DNA of 64,000 bases from Desulfovibrio sp. ZJ369 (GTDB lineage: Bacteria > Desulfobacterota > Desulfovibrionia > Desulfovibrionales > Desulfovibrionaceae). The stretch covers positions 1 to 64,000 of the forward strand of contig NZ_JAAKEI010000008.1 in the NCBI RefSeq assembly GCF_011039085.1, read 5' to 3'. How positions within the stretch are numbered: the stretch's first letter is position 1; each line of letters starts with the position of its first letter. The notes beneath the pieces were generated by a model. That model saw nothing but the letters and a program-made list of their open reading frames with translations, was not told where the DNA came from and did not search any database. This document shows positions 28,871 through 41,378 of the stretch, piece by piece. Position numbers and translations under genes: made by a program.

Positions 28871-28992
28871 AGGTGCTAGCAACACCTTTCCCTGGGCGGA
28901 ACCGCCGCCGACACGCGCGGGGTCGTACTTGCTCTGGCAAGCGCGACCGCCTCTCTGCGTATGCTGTCGGGAGTGCGGTGAATACAACACCT
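28871..28992. promoter_or_regulatory. Pair of GGTG-N7-CACC operator-like sites
   Basis: AGGTG-CTAGCAA-CACCT (28871-28887) and CGGTG-AATACAA-CACCT (28976-28992) share both half-sites and the last two spacer bases. The centres are 105 bp apart, about ten helical turns. They lie in the 389-bp divergent region between lepA and the CI-like regulator, so they are candidate binding sites for that regulator. A further inverted repeat, GGCAAT-N13-ATTGCC (29039-29063), lies closer to the gene. Otherwise the region holds no gene. Confidence 0.4.
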
Positions 28993-29086
28993 CGCAAGAG
29001 GGAATAAACCTGCCGTCCTGGGGCGGTTGCTAGCTCCCGGCAATTGCTTGTTGCGCGATTGCCCATCAGCAACGCCGGAGAGCAAA

Positions 29087-29464
29087 ATGACCGAGATTCC
29101 CCTGCCGTACGGCACCCCGCCGGAAACGGATTTTGACGCGCAGTACCGCCGCCTGCTGGCGGCAGCCGGTTGTGCCACGCAGATGGAACTGGCCGATTTT
29201 CTTGAGATCAGGCACTCGGCCGTGGCCGATGCCAGACGCCGCAAACTGATTCCGTCCGACTGGCTGCTGATCCTGCTTGACAAGAAAGGAATCAACCCGG
29301 ACTGGATCCGCCTGGGCAAAGGCGGGATGCTGCTGGAGCCGGGCGCGGCAGGCGCGGCCAATCCGGCCGGGTTCATGATGACGGAAAGCCGGCCCGTTGG
29401 GGCGTACAGTACGGATGAACTGCTGGCCGAGCTGGCGCGCCGCATTCTGAAAAATGTAGGCTGA
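29087..29464 (+). CDS. CI-repressor-like helix-turn-helix protein
   Basis: This 125-residue protein has a DNA-binding domain at about 15-75 (ELADFLEIRHSAVADARRRK) of the kind found at the N-terminus of phage CI repressors, including the following LIPSDWLLILLDKKGINPDWI. There is no peptidase or dimerisation domain after it, so it is a short stand-alone form; such genes are frequent in Desulfovibrio-type genomes without a prophage. No phage genes are nearby. Targets are unknown, possibly its own upstream region. Confidence 0.8.
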   Translation: MTEIPLPYGTPPETDFDAQYRRLLAAAGCATQMELADFLEIRHSAVADARRRKLIPSDWLLILLDKKGINPDWIRLGKGGMLLEPGAAGAANPAGFMMTESRPVGAYSTDELLAELARRILKNVG

Positions 29465-29791
29465 GAGCGGCCTGAGAGGCTGTCTTTCCATGGGTATGCC
29501 GTCTTTCGTCGGAACCGGGTCCGGGAGCTGCGCGGATAAAGGCAGTATGACCAAGCTCCGCGTGAGTCGATCAAGGGTAATGCAGAAAGAGGCAACACAC
29601 GGGCGTGCCATAGCCGGAAGGCCTTGCACATCCGGCACTGTCTATGTTTGCCGTGCGCATTGGCGCCGGCTCCCGCCGGGGCGGCATAAAGCCACAGTGC
29701 CGGATTGCTTTGCGACGACATGGGGCGCCTGGTGAGTTTCACAGCGCTCCTGCCGTGCAGGTGTCGGCGTCACGCAGGGCAGGAAAGCGCG
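29465..29791. other. Intergenic region, nothing recognised
   Basis: This is about 330 bp between the CI-like gene and the terminator of the ATP synthase operon. Short open frames exist but lack support. I see no RNA gene. Confidence 0.4.
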
Positions 29792-29822
29792 AAAAAAGAG
29801 CCGGAAGCAGGGCTTCCGGCTC
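29792..29822 (-). terminator. Terminator of the ATP synthase operon
   Basis: An 11-bp stem (GAGCCGGAAGC 29798-29808 with GCTTCCGGCTC 29812-29822) is followed on the minus strand by six T. It lies 25 bp past the atpC stop. Confidence 0.93.
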
Positions 29823-29847
29823 TCCGTGCGTTTGTTCTCCGGCGCGG

Positions 29848-30249
29848 TCAGCCTAACTGGGCAATCTGCAGACGCACAATCGCTCTCTGCAGCGCGGCCT
29901 CGGCCCGTGCCTGATCAATACTGTCGTCATGCGCGGCAAGCCGTTTCTCGGCCCGTTCCCTGGCGGCCTGGGCCCGTGCGGCATCAATGTCTCTGGCCAG
30001 TTCCGCGGATTCGGCAAGCACAGTCAGCACATCGTTGTTCACATCGGCAAAGCCGCCGGAAATGAAGACGTTTTCATCCTTGCCGTTGGCCCGGTAACGC
30101 AGATCGCCGGTTTTCAGGGCCGAGAGCATGGAGACGTGCTGCGGCAGCACGCCGAATTCGCCTTCCACGCCGGGGCAGACAACCATTTCCACCTCGGCGC
30201 TGACCACGGTTTTGTCCGGCGTCACCACTTCCAGTTGCAGCGTGCCCAT
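29848..30249 (-). CDS. atpC: ATP synthase epsilon subunit
   Basis: This 133-residue central-stalk subunit couples rotation to catalysis and can inhibit the enzyme. The N-terminal beta-sandwich (LQLEVVTPDKTVVSAEVE, GEFGVLPQHV) and the C-terminal helical hairpin are complete. It is the last gene of the operon, 163 bp after atpD, and is followed by a strong terminator. Confidence 0.96.
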   Translation of the reverse strand: MGTLQLEVVTPDKTVVSAEVEMVVCPGVEGEFGVLPQHVSMLSALKTGDLRYRANGKDENVFISGGFADVNNDVLTVLAESAELARDIDAARAQAARERAEKRLAAHDDSIDQARAEAALQRAIVRLQIAQLG

Positions 30250-30412
30250 ATCAACTCCTTACGCTCCTGATGTCCCGGAGCTACGATTCCGGTACGGCTC
30301 ACACAGTGAACATTTTTTGTGGTCGGCAGGGCAAGCGGCGCGGCCCGGCGAGTTGGCCCTCTCATGACCGGGCCGGGCCGCGTGAAGCCGCCGACGGCAA
30401 AAAGATTGAATG

Positions 30413-32729
<2,317 letters not shown>

Positions 32730-32753
32730 GCTTGTCTCCCGGAATTTGCGGCC

Positions 32754-34262
<1,509 letters not shown>

Positions 34263-34265
34263 GTG

Positions 34266-34817
34266 CTATACACCCCTCTTGAATGTCTCCCGAAGAATCC
34301 CCAATTGCGCGCGCAGACTTGCGTCCAGCACCCGATCTCCCATTTTGAGCACCATTCCCCCCAATATGGAGCCATCCACCGCAAAGGTCAGCTCAATGCC
34401 CGCGCCGCTTTTTTCTTCCAGCGCGGCTTTGAGCGCGGCCTGTTTTTTGGGGGTGAGCTCCACGGCCGTGATCAGCTGCCCGCGGATCACGCCCCTGGCT
34501 TCATCCAGCAGCTTGCCGTACCAGGCGGTGATGTCGCGCAAAAAGCCCAGCCGTTCTTTGTCGGCCAGCAAAAAACAGAAATTGCGCACTGTCCGGTCGG
34601 CATCCAGTTTGTCCAGCAGCTTGCCGAGCACCGCCTTTTTTTCCTCCACGCTGATCACCGGGCTTTTCAGGGTCATGTCCAGCCCAGGCGCGGCGGCAAG
34701 CATTCCGCCCAGGGCAGCGAGGCAATCCCCGTGCCGGGTGAGGGCGTCGTCCCCGTCCTTTCGGCTCAACGCGAATATGGCGTTGGCATACCTGCGTGCA
34801 ACCACAGTGTCAGTCAA
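34266..34817 (-). CDS. atpH: ATP synthase delta subunit
   Basis: This 183-residue OSCP/delta protein ties the peripheral stalk to the top of F1. The N-terminal VARRYANAIFAL and C-terminal GSILGGMVLKMGDRVLDASL are characteristic. Its start overlaps the end of atpF by 4 bp (ATGA). Confidence 0.96.
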   Translation of the reverse strand: MTDTVVARRYANAIFALSRKDGDDALTRHGDCLAALGGMLAAAPGLDMTLKSPVISVEEKKAVLGKLLDKLDADRTVRNFCFLLADKERLGFLRDITAWYGKLLDEARGVIRGQLITAVELTPKKQAALKAALEEKSGAGIELTFAVDGSILGGMVLKMGDRVLDASLRAQLGILRETFKRGV

Positions 34818-35389
34818 TGGAGCACCACCTTGTTGAGGGAGTTGGCGATAAGTTTTTCGTGATCCGCGGGCTTCAGCTTTTCGCGCAGCGCTTTTTCGGC
34901 CGCGTCCACGATTTCATCGGCAATGACGGCGCGCACTTCGGCCAGCACGGAGCGGCCTTCGTTTTCAGCGGCGAGCCTGGCCTGTTCCACAATCTGTTCG
35001 GCCTGCCGCCGGGCTTCGGCCACGATGCCCTGTTTGAGATTTTCGGCCTGAGTCCGGCTTTCTTCCAGAATGGCCTGGCGCTCCTCATCAAGGCGGGCAA
35101 TGCGCGCTTCCACCGCGGCCAGATGCTCTTTGGCCCTGGCGCGGCGTTCTTCCAGATCGTCCAGGCTCTGCCGGATTAACTGGCGACGCCCCTTGAAAAA
35201 GCGTTTGGCCAGCCCGCCGATGAAATACCAGAGGATGCCGGCGAAAATCACGAAGTTGAGCACTCTCCAGCCGAAGTCGCCCCAGCGCGGCGCCTCATGC
35301 CCCGCTTCCGCGGCAACGGCCTGCGCGGCAACGGCGGCAATGACCAGAGCCAGCGGCAGGATAAGCCCAAAATGTTTCCAACTGCTCAA
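34814..35389 (-). CDS. atpF: ATP synthase b subunit
   Basis: This peripheral-stalk protein has a hydrophobic N-terminus that resembles a cleavable signal (GLILPLALVIAAVAAQAVAA), a second membrane segment (about 45-65), then a long charged coiled coil. No ATG is available. The proposed start is the TTG at 35389, preceded by GAGAGGGGG (191 residues); a TTG ten codons earlier is the alternative. It follows the b' gene, and delta is next. Confidence 0.9.
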   Translation of the reverse strand: MSSWKHFGLILPLALVIAAVAAQAVAAEAGHEAPRWGDFGWRVLNFVIFAGILWYFIGGLAKRFFKGRRQLIRQSLDDLEERRARAKEHLAAVEARIARLDEERQAILEESRTQAENLKQGIVAEARRQAEQIVEQARLAAENEGRSVLAEVRAVIADEIVDAAEKALREKLKPADHEKLIANSLNKVVLH

Positions 35390-35500
35390 AGCCCACCCCC
35401 TCTCTGAGAAAGAATCCAAAGTGCGACAGTGCCGTGCAGCGGCGCAACAGCCCCATGCCCGTCAACGCGGGGCAGCGGCGCAACGCCGCGGGAAAACGGG

Positions 35501-35920
35501 TCAGTTTTTGATCAGGCGATCGGCCAGGCGGGCAGAGAAATTGCTCACCTGGTTGCGCAATTCGCGTAACGAGGCTTCGGCCTGACCATGCAAGGCGTCG
35601 CGTGTTTCGGCCAGAATCTCGCGGGCGTTTTTCTGCGCCTCGCCCACGATATTCTGCTGCTCGGCCGTGCCGAGCGCGCGGCCTTCTTCGCGGGCCAGCC
35701 CGGCGTCCTGGCGGGCGCGGGCCAGCGCGGCCTCGTAATTGGCAAGACGCTCGGCGGCCCGTGCCTCAAAGGAGTCGGCCTCGCCGGCCATGTCGTCCAT
35801 GATGCCGTTGCGTTTTTTGATGATCGTGCGGATGGGACGGATCAGGAGGATGTTGAGCACAAAGAGAGCAATGAAGAAATTCACCAACTGAAAGACCAGG
35901 GTGATGTTGAGATCCAGCAT
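35501..35920 (-). CDS. atpF2: ATP synthase b' subunit
   Basis: This 139-residue second b-type stalk protein starts MLDLNITLVFQLVNFFIALF, with one membrane helix and a coiled coil behind it. Having separate b and b' genes is common in deltaproteobacteria. It is the first gene of the operon, with GGGAGGATGCGGC before the ATG and a strong promoter upstream. The a and c subunit genes (atpB, atpE) are not in this window and are presumably elsewhere. Confidence 0.93.
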   Translation of the reverse strand: MLDLNITLVFQLVNFFIALFVLNILLIRPIRTIIKKRNGIMDDMAGEADSFEARAAERLANYEAALARARQDAGLAREEGRALGTAEQQNIVGEAQKNAREILAETRDALHGQAEASLRELRNQVSNFSARLADRLIKN

Positions 35921-35974
35921 GCCGCATCCTCCCGTGAATGGCGGAGTGAAGGAGTAACTACGTTAAGCCCTTGC

Positions 35975-36003
35975 ACCATAGCGCCGAGGCGCGATTCTGT
36001 CAA
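35975..36003 (-). promoter_or_regulatory. Strong sigma70 promoter of the ATP synthase operon
   Basis: On the minus strand, a perfect TTGACA (36003-35998), a 17-bp spacer and TATGGT (35980-35975) are present. A very AT-rich tract (36004-36120) upstream could act as an UP element. The rest of the gap to 36278 holds no recognisable gene. Confidence 0.85.
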
Positions 36004-36278
36004 AGGGTATTGGTGACAAATTTCGCAAACTTTACAAAAATTTCTGCCTGAATCATGTCCGGAAAAGAGGAAAAATTCTGTAAAATTTTATTAAATCAAA
36101 TGGTTATATAAATTTTGAAAAGTGGAGGATGTCCGGCCTTTGCCAGCCAGTGCGCCGCTTCTTCGGCCGCGCAACGCTGGGCGAAGAGGCTGCGCAGGGC
36201 CGCTTCCAGCGTTGCCGCGGCATTGCGAACCGGCAGGAGTACGGAGATCAGGGGCGGATCCGGCATGACGGCAGCGGG

Positions 36279-36884
36279 TCAACGCCAGTGGCCCTGATCC
36301 GGCGAATGGCGGCGCGCAAGGCGCAGCAGGCGCAGGACCTGGGCGCAGATTTCTTCGGGCCGGGCCGTGGCATCAAGGGTATAGTGGGCCGCGTCTTCGT
36401 ACAGGGGCTGGCGCTCGGCCAGAATCCGCGCCGCCTCCTCGGTGGGCGCAAGGCCTGTGAGCGAGGGCCGCTGCGCCGCCTGGGGATCTGCGCTCAGGCG
36501 CGCGGCCAGGGCCTGGGCCGGAGCCGCCAGATAGAAGACCGTGCCCTGCTCGCGCATGAAACGCCGGTTTTCCGCAGCCAGGACCATGCCGCCGCCCGTG
36601 GCGATCACTGCGCCGCGCGGGGCCGATGAGGTTTGCGGGGCCGAGGCTGCATAGCGCGCGGCCAATTCTCGCAGAGCGGCGCTTTCGCGGGCCCGGAAGC
36701 CCTTCCACCCCTCGGCCGCCACCACTTCGGCCACGGAAAGGCCCAGGCTCTCGCGCAGATGCAGATCCGTATCCGCGAAAGGACAGCCGAGCGTTGCGGC
36801 CAGTGCCCGACCCACCGTGGTTTTTCCCGCGGCGCGGGGACCCACCAGAAAAATCGTCCCTGACATCGCCCCTGATTCCTGCAT
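36279..36884 (-). CDS. aroL: Shikimate kinase
   Basis: This 201-residue enzyme phosphorylates shikimate in aromatic amino acid synthesis. The P-loop GPRAAGKTT, shikimate-binding DTDLHLRE, VIATGGGMVL and the lid RPSLTG are present. ATG 36884 overlaps the stop of the upstream peptidase gene (TGATG), implying coupling; an internal ATG six codons later is also possible. The EPSP-synthase-like gene at the window end belongs to the same pathway but is not linked. Confidence 0.93.
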   Translation of the reverse strand: MQESGAMSGTIFLVGPRAAGKTTVGRALAATLGCPFADTDLHLRESLGLSVAEVVAAEGWKGFRARESAALRELAARYAASAPQTSSAPRGAVIATGGGMVLAAENRRFMREQGTVFYLAAPAQALAARLSADPQAAQRPSLTGLAPTEEAARILAERQPLYEDAAHYTLDATARPEEICAQVLRLLRLARRHSPDQGHWR

Positions 36885-37957
36885 CACAATATCCTTACGC
36901 CGTCCTCTTCCACCAGCACGGTATATTCCCAGCGCACGCCGCCCCACTGCGGATAGTAGAGACCGGGCTCCACCGTGACCGTCATGCCCGGCTCAAGCAC
37001 GCCTTCGGCGCGCGGGGAAAGGCTGGGGGCTTCGTGCGTCTCCAGGCCCACCCCGTGGCCAAGCCCGTGGGTAAAGGCTTTTTCCTCCCCGGCCCGTTCA
37101 AAGACCGCGCGGGCCAGGGCATAGGCCTGGCGCAGCGGCAGGCCGGGCCGCATGGCAGCAAGCGCCGCTTCCTGGGCCTCGCGTACCAGGGCGAACGCGC
37201 GCTCGAAGTGGGGCGCGGGCCTGTCCCCCACCCAGAAGGTGCGGGTCTGATCCGAACAGTAGTCGTCAACCCGGCAGCCCACGTCAATGAGCACCGGGCA
37301 GTTCTCCGTAATCCGATCCCGGCCCGGCACGGCATGGGGCAGGGCCGCGTTTTTGCCCACGGCCACGATATTGGCAAAAGCCAGTTCCGACGCCCCGTTT
37401 TCCCGGAAAAAACGTTCCACCTCCCAACTCAGTTCCGCTTCGCTGCGGCCCGGCGTCAGTTCGCCCTGCACCCATTCCAGGAGCTTGTGATTGAGCGCGA
37501 AGGATTTTTCCAGGGCAGCCACTTCCAAAGGGTCTTTGATCAGGCGCAGCTTTTCGGTCAGGCCGTCAGCCGCCTCCCAGAAAAGGCCCGGCCCGGCGGC
37601 TGCCAGTTCGCGGGCAAAGGCAAGGCTGACGCCGTCGGCCTCCAGGCCCACGCGGCTGCCGCAGCGCCGCAAAAGGCCGTGCAGATCCCTGGCGCCGCTG
37701 CCGTTATAAATGAAAATGCGCTCCTTGTCCCAGAGGCGGGCCGCGGCGTCCAGGTAGCGGGCGTCCGTGGCCAGCCAGTCCCGGCCGTCGGCCGTGATGA
37801 CCAGCCTCCCGGCGCTTTCGTTGCATTGCGGATCATGCAGTTCAAAGCCCGAAAGATAAAAGCGGTTGGCGGCCCGGCTGATCAAGAGGGCATCCAGACC
37901 TCTGGCGCGCATGGCCCGGCGCAATTTTTCACGCCGCGCGGCGAAAAGTTCCTTCAC
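36884..37957 (-). CDS. M24-family (Xaa-Pro) aminopeptidase
   Basis: This 357-residue protein has a creatinase-like N-terminal domain (about 1-125) and a pita-bread metallopeptidase domain. Metal ligands are visible: Asp in VLIDVGCRVDDYCSDQTRTF, His in GLGHGVGLETHE, and Glu in TVEPGLYYP. It removes N-terminal residues before proline from peptides. It overlaps aroL by one base. Confidence 0.93.
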   Translation of the reverse strand: MKELFAARREKLRRAMRARGLDALLISRAANRFYLSGFELHDPQCNESAGRLVITADGRDWLATDARYLDAAARLWDKERIFIYNGSGARDLHGLLRRCGSRVGLEADGVSLAFARELAAAGPGLFWEAADGLTEKLRLIKDPLEVAALEKSFALNHKLLEWVQGELTPGRSEAELSWEVERFFRENGASELAFANIVAVGKNAALPHAVPGRDRITENCPVLIDVGCRVDDYCSDQTRTFWVGDRPAPHFERAFALVREAQEAALAAMRPGLPLRQAYALARAVFERAGEEKAFTHGLGHGVGLETHEAPSLSPRAEGVLEPGMTVTVEPGLYYPQWGGVRWEYTVLVEEDGVRIL

Positions 37958-38090
37958 GGCAGACCTCCTGCGTGCTTATGGCGACGCTTCCCTGTTCTCT
38001 GCGCAACGTCCGGCGCGGCCGCGTCGGCAGGCCGCCGCTCAGCCGCGGCGCACATGCTACAGTGTTGCGGCCCGCATGAAAAGGCCCGGT

Positions 38091-38218
38091 TAGAGTATTT
38101 TGCCAATGAAAGTAGCTAAACGATCTTGCAGTGAGAATCCATATCTGCAGCGAAAGTACTGCTAAATTTACTTACATAGTTATGCGCCGGAGCGAGCGTT
38201 TCAAAAGCAATATGCTCT
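38091..38218. repeat. Composite TAGAGC-family element, degenerate
   Basis: It begins TAGAGTATTTTGCC and ends TTTCAAAAGCAATATGCTCT, about 128 bp long, in the gap between the peptidase gene and pyrK. The inside is AT-rich and unlike the 143-bp copies. No gene is seen in 37958-38279. Confidence 0.65.
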
Positions 38219-38244
38219 CCTGAGATGCGTCGGCTCTTCCCCGG

Positions 38245-38273
38245 TTGACCGGCCAGGCAACTCTCTCTATAAT
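38245..38273 (+). promoter_or_regulatory. Sigma70 promoter of pyrK, predicting a leaderless mRNA
   Basis: TTGACC (38245-38250), a 17-bp spacer and a perfect TATAAT (38268-38273) are present. Standard spacing puts the transcription start at 38280, which is the A of the pyrK ATG. Confidence 0.8.
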
Positions 38274-38279
38274 ACGGAT

Positions 38280-39089
38280 ATGTCTCAGCCACGTTCCTGC
38301 CGGCTCACAGTGCTGGATCTGGTGCCTTTCGGCCAGACCGGCCAGGAAAGCCGCTTCTTTGCCCTGCGCCTGACCCATCCCCAATGGGAGAGCTGGCGTC
38401 CGGGCCAGTTCGTCATGCTCCGCCCCACGTCCTTCGGCCTGGAAATTCCCTGGGCCCGGCCTCTGGGCATCTGTCACATGACCACCCGGCACCTGATCTG
38501 CTTTTTTCAGGTTCAGGGCAAGGGCACCCGGCGCATGGCCGCGCTCAAGGCAGGCGACACGGTACAGGCCTGGGGCCCTCTGGGCAACGGTTTTGCCGTG
38601 GAGCCGGACACGCCCACCCTGCTGCTGGCGGGGGGAATGGGTATTGTGCCCTTTGTGGGCTACGTCAACGAGCATCCCAAGCCCTGGAATGTGACCATGC
38701 TTTTCGGCCACCGCGAGCCCATCAGTTGTTACCCGGTGGACAGCATCAACGAGCATGTGCCCCTGGACAGCCTGAGGGAACATACGCCCGGCGATCTGGA
38801 CAACTTCATTTTTTCGCTGCAGGAGCGGATGCGCGAATATGCGGAGCAGAAAGGTCTGGTGCTGGCCTGCGGGCCCCTGCCCTTTCTGCGCACCGTGCAC
38901 AAATTCGCCAGGGAACTGAATGTGCGCACCCAGCTTTCGCTTGAAAACCGCATGGCCTGCGGCGTGGGAGCCTGCCTGGGCTGCGTGGTCAGAACAACGC
39001 AGGCCTGGCCCGTGCCCTCCAGGCGCGGGGGGCTGGTCCAGACCTGCAATCAGGGGCCTGTGTTCTGGGCCGAACATATTGAATTGTAA
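38280..39089 (+). CDS. pyrK: Dihydroorotate dehydrogenase electron transfer subunit
   Basis: This 269-residue subunit passes electrons from dihydroorotate oxidation to NAD. It has an FAD-binding barrel (RPGQFVMLRP, WARPLGI), a nucleotide-binding domain (LLLAGGMGIVPFVGYV), and four cysteines near the end (MACGVGACLGCVV...QTC) for a [2Fe-2S] cluster. There is no ribosome-binding site because the promoter -10 box ends 6 nt before the ATG. pyrD follows after 138 bp. Confidence 0.93.
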   Translation: MSQPRSCRLTVLDLVPFGQTGQESRFFALRLTHPQWESWRPGQFVMLRPTSFGLEIPWARPLGICHMTTRHLICFFQVQGKGTRRMAALKAGDTVQAWGPLGNGFAVEPDTPTLLLAGGMGIVPFVGYVNEHPKPWNVTMLFGHREPISCYPVDSINEHVPLDSLREHTPGDLDNFIFSLQERMREYAEQKGLVLACGPLPFLRTVHKFARELNVRTQLSLENRMACGVGACLGCVVRTTQAWPVPSRRGGLVQTCNQGPVFWAEHIEL

Positions 39090-39227
39090 AAAGCGTCTTT
39101 TGCCGCCCGGACGGCCCGCAGGCCTTTGCGGTTCAGGGCTCCGGGCGCCGGCCCTGTCCCGCAGGGGCTTCTTTTTCGCCGGGGAACAGAATTCATCTTT
39201 TTACACCAGCCGGATGGTCAGGACAGC

Positions 39228-40151
39228 ATGGATCTTTCCGTCACCCTCAAAGGGCAATCCCGCGATCTCAGGTTAAAAAATCCGGTGCTCACAGCATCGG
39301 GTACCTTCGGCTACGGCCTGGAATTCGCATCCTACGGGGATTTGGCAAGCCTGGGCGGCATTGTGGTCAAGGGCCTCTCGCTCAAGCCGCGCGAGGGCAA
39401 CCCTTGCCCGCGCATTGTGGAAACCACGGCGGGCATGCTCAATGCCGTGGGTTTGCAAAACGACGGGGTAGAGGCCTTCTGCCGGGAAAAGCTGCCCAAT
39501 CTGCCCTGGCGGGATGTGCCGATCATCGCCAATATCTATGCCGCGTCCCCGGAGGAATTCGGGGAACTGGCCGCCCGGCTTGAAGCCGAGGAAGGCGTGG
39601 CCGCTCTGGAGATCAATGTTTCCTGCCCCAATGTGAAGCAGGGCGGGGTGCTCTTCGGTCAGGATCCCAAGCTGGCCGCGGCTGTGACCGCGGCGGTGCG
39701 CAAGGCCGCGCCGCGCAGCCATGTGATGGTCAAGCTTTCCCCCAACGTGACGGACATCGCGCTCATGGCGCGCAGCGTCGAGGATGCGGGCGCGGACAGC
39801 ATTTCGTGCATCAATACGCTTTTGGGCCTGGCCGTGGATTTGAAAAACCGTCGTCCGGCCCTGGCCAATGTGCTGGGGGGGCTTTCCGGCCCGGCCATCA
39901 AGCCCGTGGCCCTGCGCTGCGTCTGGCAGGTGGCGCGGGCCGTCAAGATTCCGGTCGTGGGCGTGGGCGGCATCGTCAGCGCGGAAGACGTGCTGGAGTT
40001 TATTCTGGCGGGCGCGCACGCCGTGCAGGTGGGCACAGGCAATTTCATGCGGCCGGATTGCGCCTTTGCCCTGGCGGCCGAACTGCCCGCAGCCTGCGAG
40101 CGGCTCGGCATCCAACGTCTTGAGGATCTGCGCGGGACTCTGGCGGTGTAA
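39228..40151 (+). CDS. pyrD: Dihydroorotate dehydrogenase, catalytic subunit
   Basis: This 307-residue class 1B enzyme oxidises dihydroorotate to orotate in pyrimidine synthesis. NPVLTASGTFGYG at the N-terminus, the EINVSCPNVK segment with the active-site Cys, KLSPNVTDI and GVGGIVSAEDVLEFILAGA are conserved. ATG 39228 with CAGGA upstream is chosen over longer frames, as it fits the family. It works as a heterotetramer with PyrK, whose gene is just upstream. Confidence 0.95.
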   Translation: MDLSVTLKGQSRDLRLKNPVLTASGTFGYGLEFASYGDLASLGGIVVKGLSLKPREGNPCPRIVETTAGMLNAVGLQNDGVEAFCREKLPNLPWRDVPIIANIYAASPEEFGELAARLEAEEGVAALEINVSCPNVKQGGVLFGQDPKLAAAVTAAVRKAAPRSHVMVKLSPNVTDIALMARSVEDAGADSISCINTLLGLAVDLKNRRPALANVLGGLSGPAIKPVALRCVWQVARAVKIPVVGVGGIVSAEDVLEFILAGAHAVQVGTGNFMRPDCAFALAAELPAACERLGIQRLEDLRGTLAV

Positions 40152-40247
40152 CGCTCCTGCGCAGCGCGGCAGGGCAAAAGCCCATGCGCCGCCCGCGTTT
40201 TCGGCTTGCCTTCCTTGCTCTGCAACCCAAAAATACATTTTCAGAAC

Positions 40248-41378
40248 ATGCCCGTTACGATTATTCCGGCGCGCTCCGAGCAGGAGCTGAGCAGTTTTGT
40301 GGATCTGCCCTGGCTGATCCACGCGGACGAGCCCCTCTGGGTGCCGCCCATCAAGAGCCAGGAGCGCGAATTGCTCACGCCGGGCGCGCACCCTTTCTGG
40401 GACACGGCCCGGCGCGAGCTTTTTCTGGCGCTGCGCGACGGCAGGCCCGTGGGCCGTATCGCGGCCATTGTGGACGAGAAATACAACGCCTATGCCGGCG
40501 AATCCTGCGGGGCATTCGGTTTTTTTGAATGCCAGAACGACCGGGAAGCGGCCCATGCCCTGCTCGACGCGGCGCGCCGCAAGCTGGCGCAGGAGGGCAT
40601 GACCTTCATGCGCGGGCCGCTGAATCCCTCGGCCAATTACATTTGTGGCCTGCTGGTGCACGGCTTTGAGCTGCCGCCCGTGATCATGATGCCCTGGAAT
40701 CCGCCGTATTACGCGGAACTGCTGGAAGGCTGGCATCTGCGCAAGGAGCAGGATCTTTTTGCCTATCTCATTGAGCGCGAGCGTTTTTGCCTGCCGGACT
40801 GGCTCAGTGCCGAAGTGGCCCGGCTGAAAGAGCAGGGTCGCTTTACCTGCCGGACTTCCAGCAAGGCCACTCTGGCACAGGATATCCGAATCATGCTCGA
40901 CATCTACCGCTCATCCTGGGCCAAAAACTGGGGCTTCTCGCCGCTTTCCGAAGCCGAGGCAGAGCACCATGTCAAAGAGCTCAAGGGCGTGCTGGATCCG
41001 GAATTTTTCGTGCTCTTTTTTCACAACGGCCAACCGGCTGCCGGGATGGTCGCCCTGCCTGACATGAACCCGCTGCTCAAGCGCCTCAACGGCAAACTCG
41101 GCCTGAGCGCGCTCTGGCACTGGTGGCAGGCCCGCGCCGAGATACGCGGCGGCTACCGTATCATCCTCTTCGGGATTAAGGAGGAATTCCGGCTCATGGG
41201 TCTGCCCCTGCTGCTTTTGGACTTCATGCTTGAAAAGGCGCGCAGAAATCCTGATTTTCAATGGGTGGAAGGTTCCTGGGTGCTGGAGGACAATGTGGCG
41301 GTCAATGATCTGATCGAGGATTTTTCCGGCCGGATCACCAAACGCTACCGCATATACCGCAGGGAGATCAGCGCATGA
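40248..41378 (+). CDS. GNAT-like acyltransferase family protein
   Basis: This 376-residue protein has an N-terminal segment typical of large uncharacterised GNAT-like proteins (LPWLIHADEPLWVPPI, GAHPFWDTARRELFLALRDG, GRIAAIVD) and FMRGPLNPSANYICGLLVHGF. These proteins are often found with epimerase genes in lipid or envelope clusters. No ribosome site stands out before the ATG at 40248. It overlaps the following epimerase gene by 4 bp. Function unknown; an acyl-CoA-dependent transfer is possible. Confidence 0.75.
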   Translation: MPVTIIPARSEQELSSFVDLPWLIHADEPLWVPPIKSQERELLTPGAHPFWDTARRELFLALRDGRPVGRIAAIVDEKYNAYAGESCGAFGFFECQNDREAAHALLDAARRKLAQEGMTFMRGPLNPSANYICGLLVHGFELPPVIMMPWNPPYYAELLEGWHLRKEQDLFAYLIERERFCLPDWLSAEVARLKEQGRFTCRTSSKATLAQDIRIMLDIYRSSWAKNWGFSPLSEAEAEHHVKELKGVLDPEFFVLFFHNGQPAAGMVALPDMNPLLKRLNGKLGLSALWHWWQARAEIRGGYRIILFGIKEEFRLMGLPLLLLDFMLEKARRNPDFQWVEGSWVLEDNVAVNDLIEDFSGRITKRYRIYRREISA

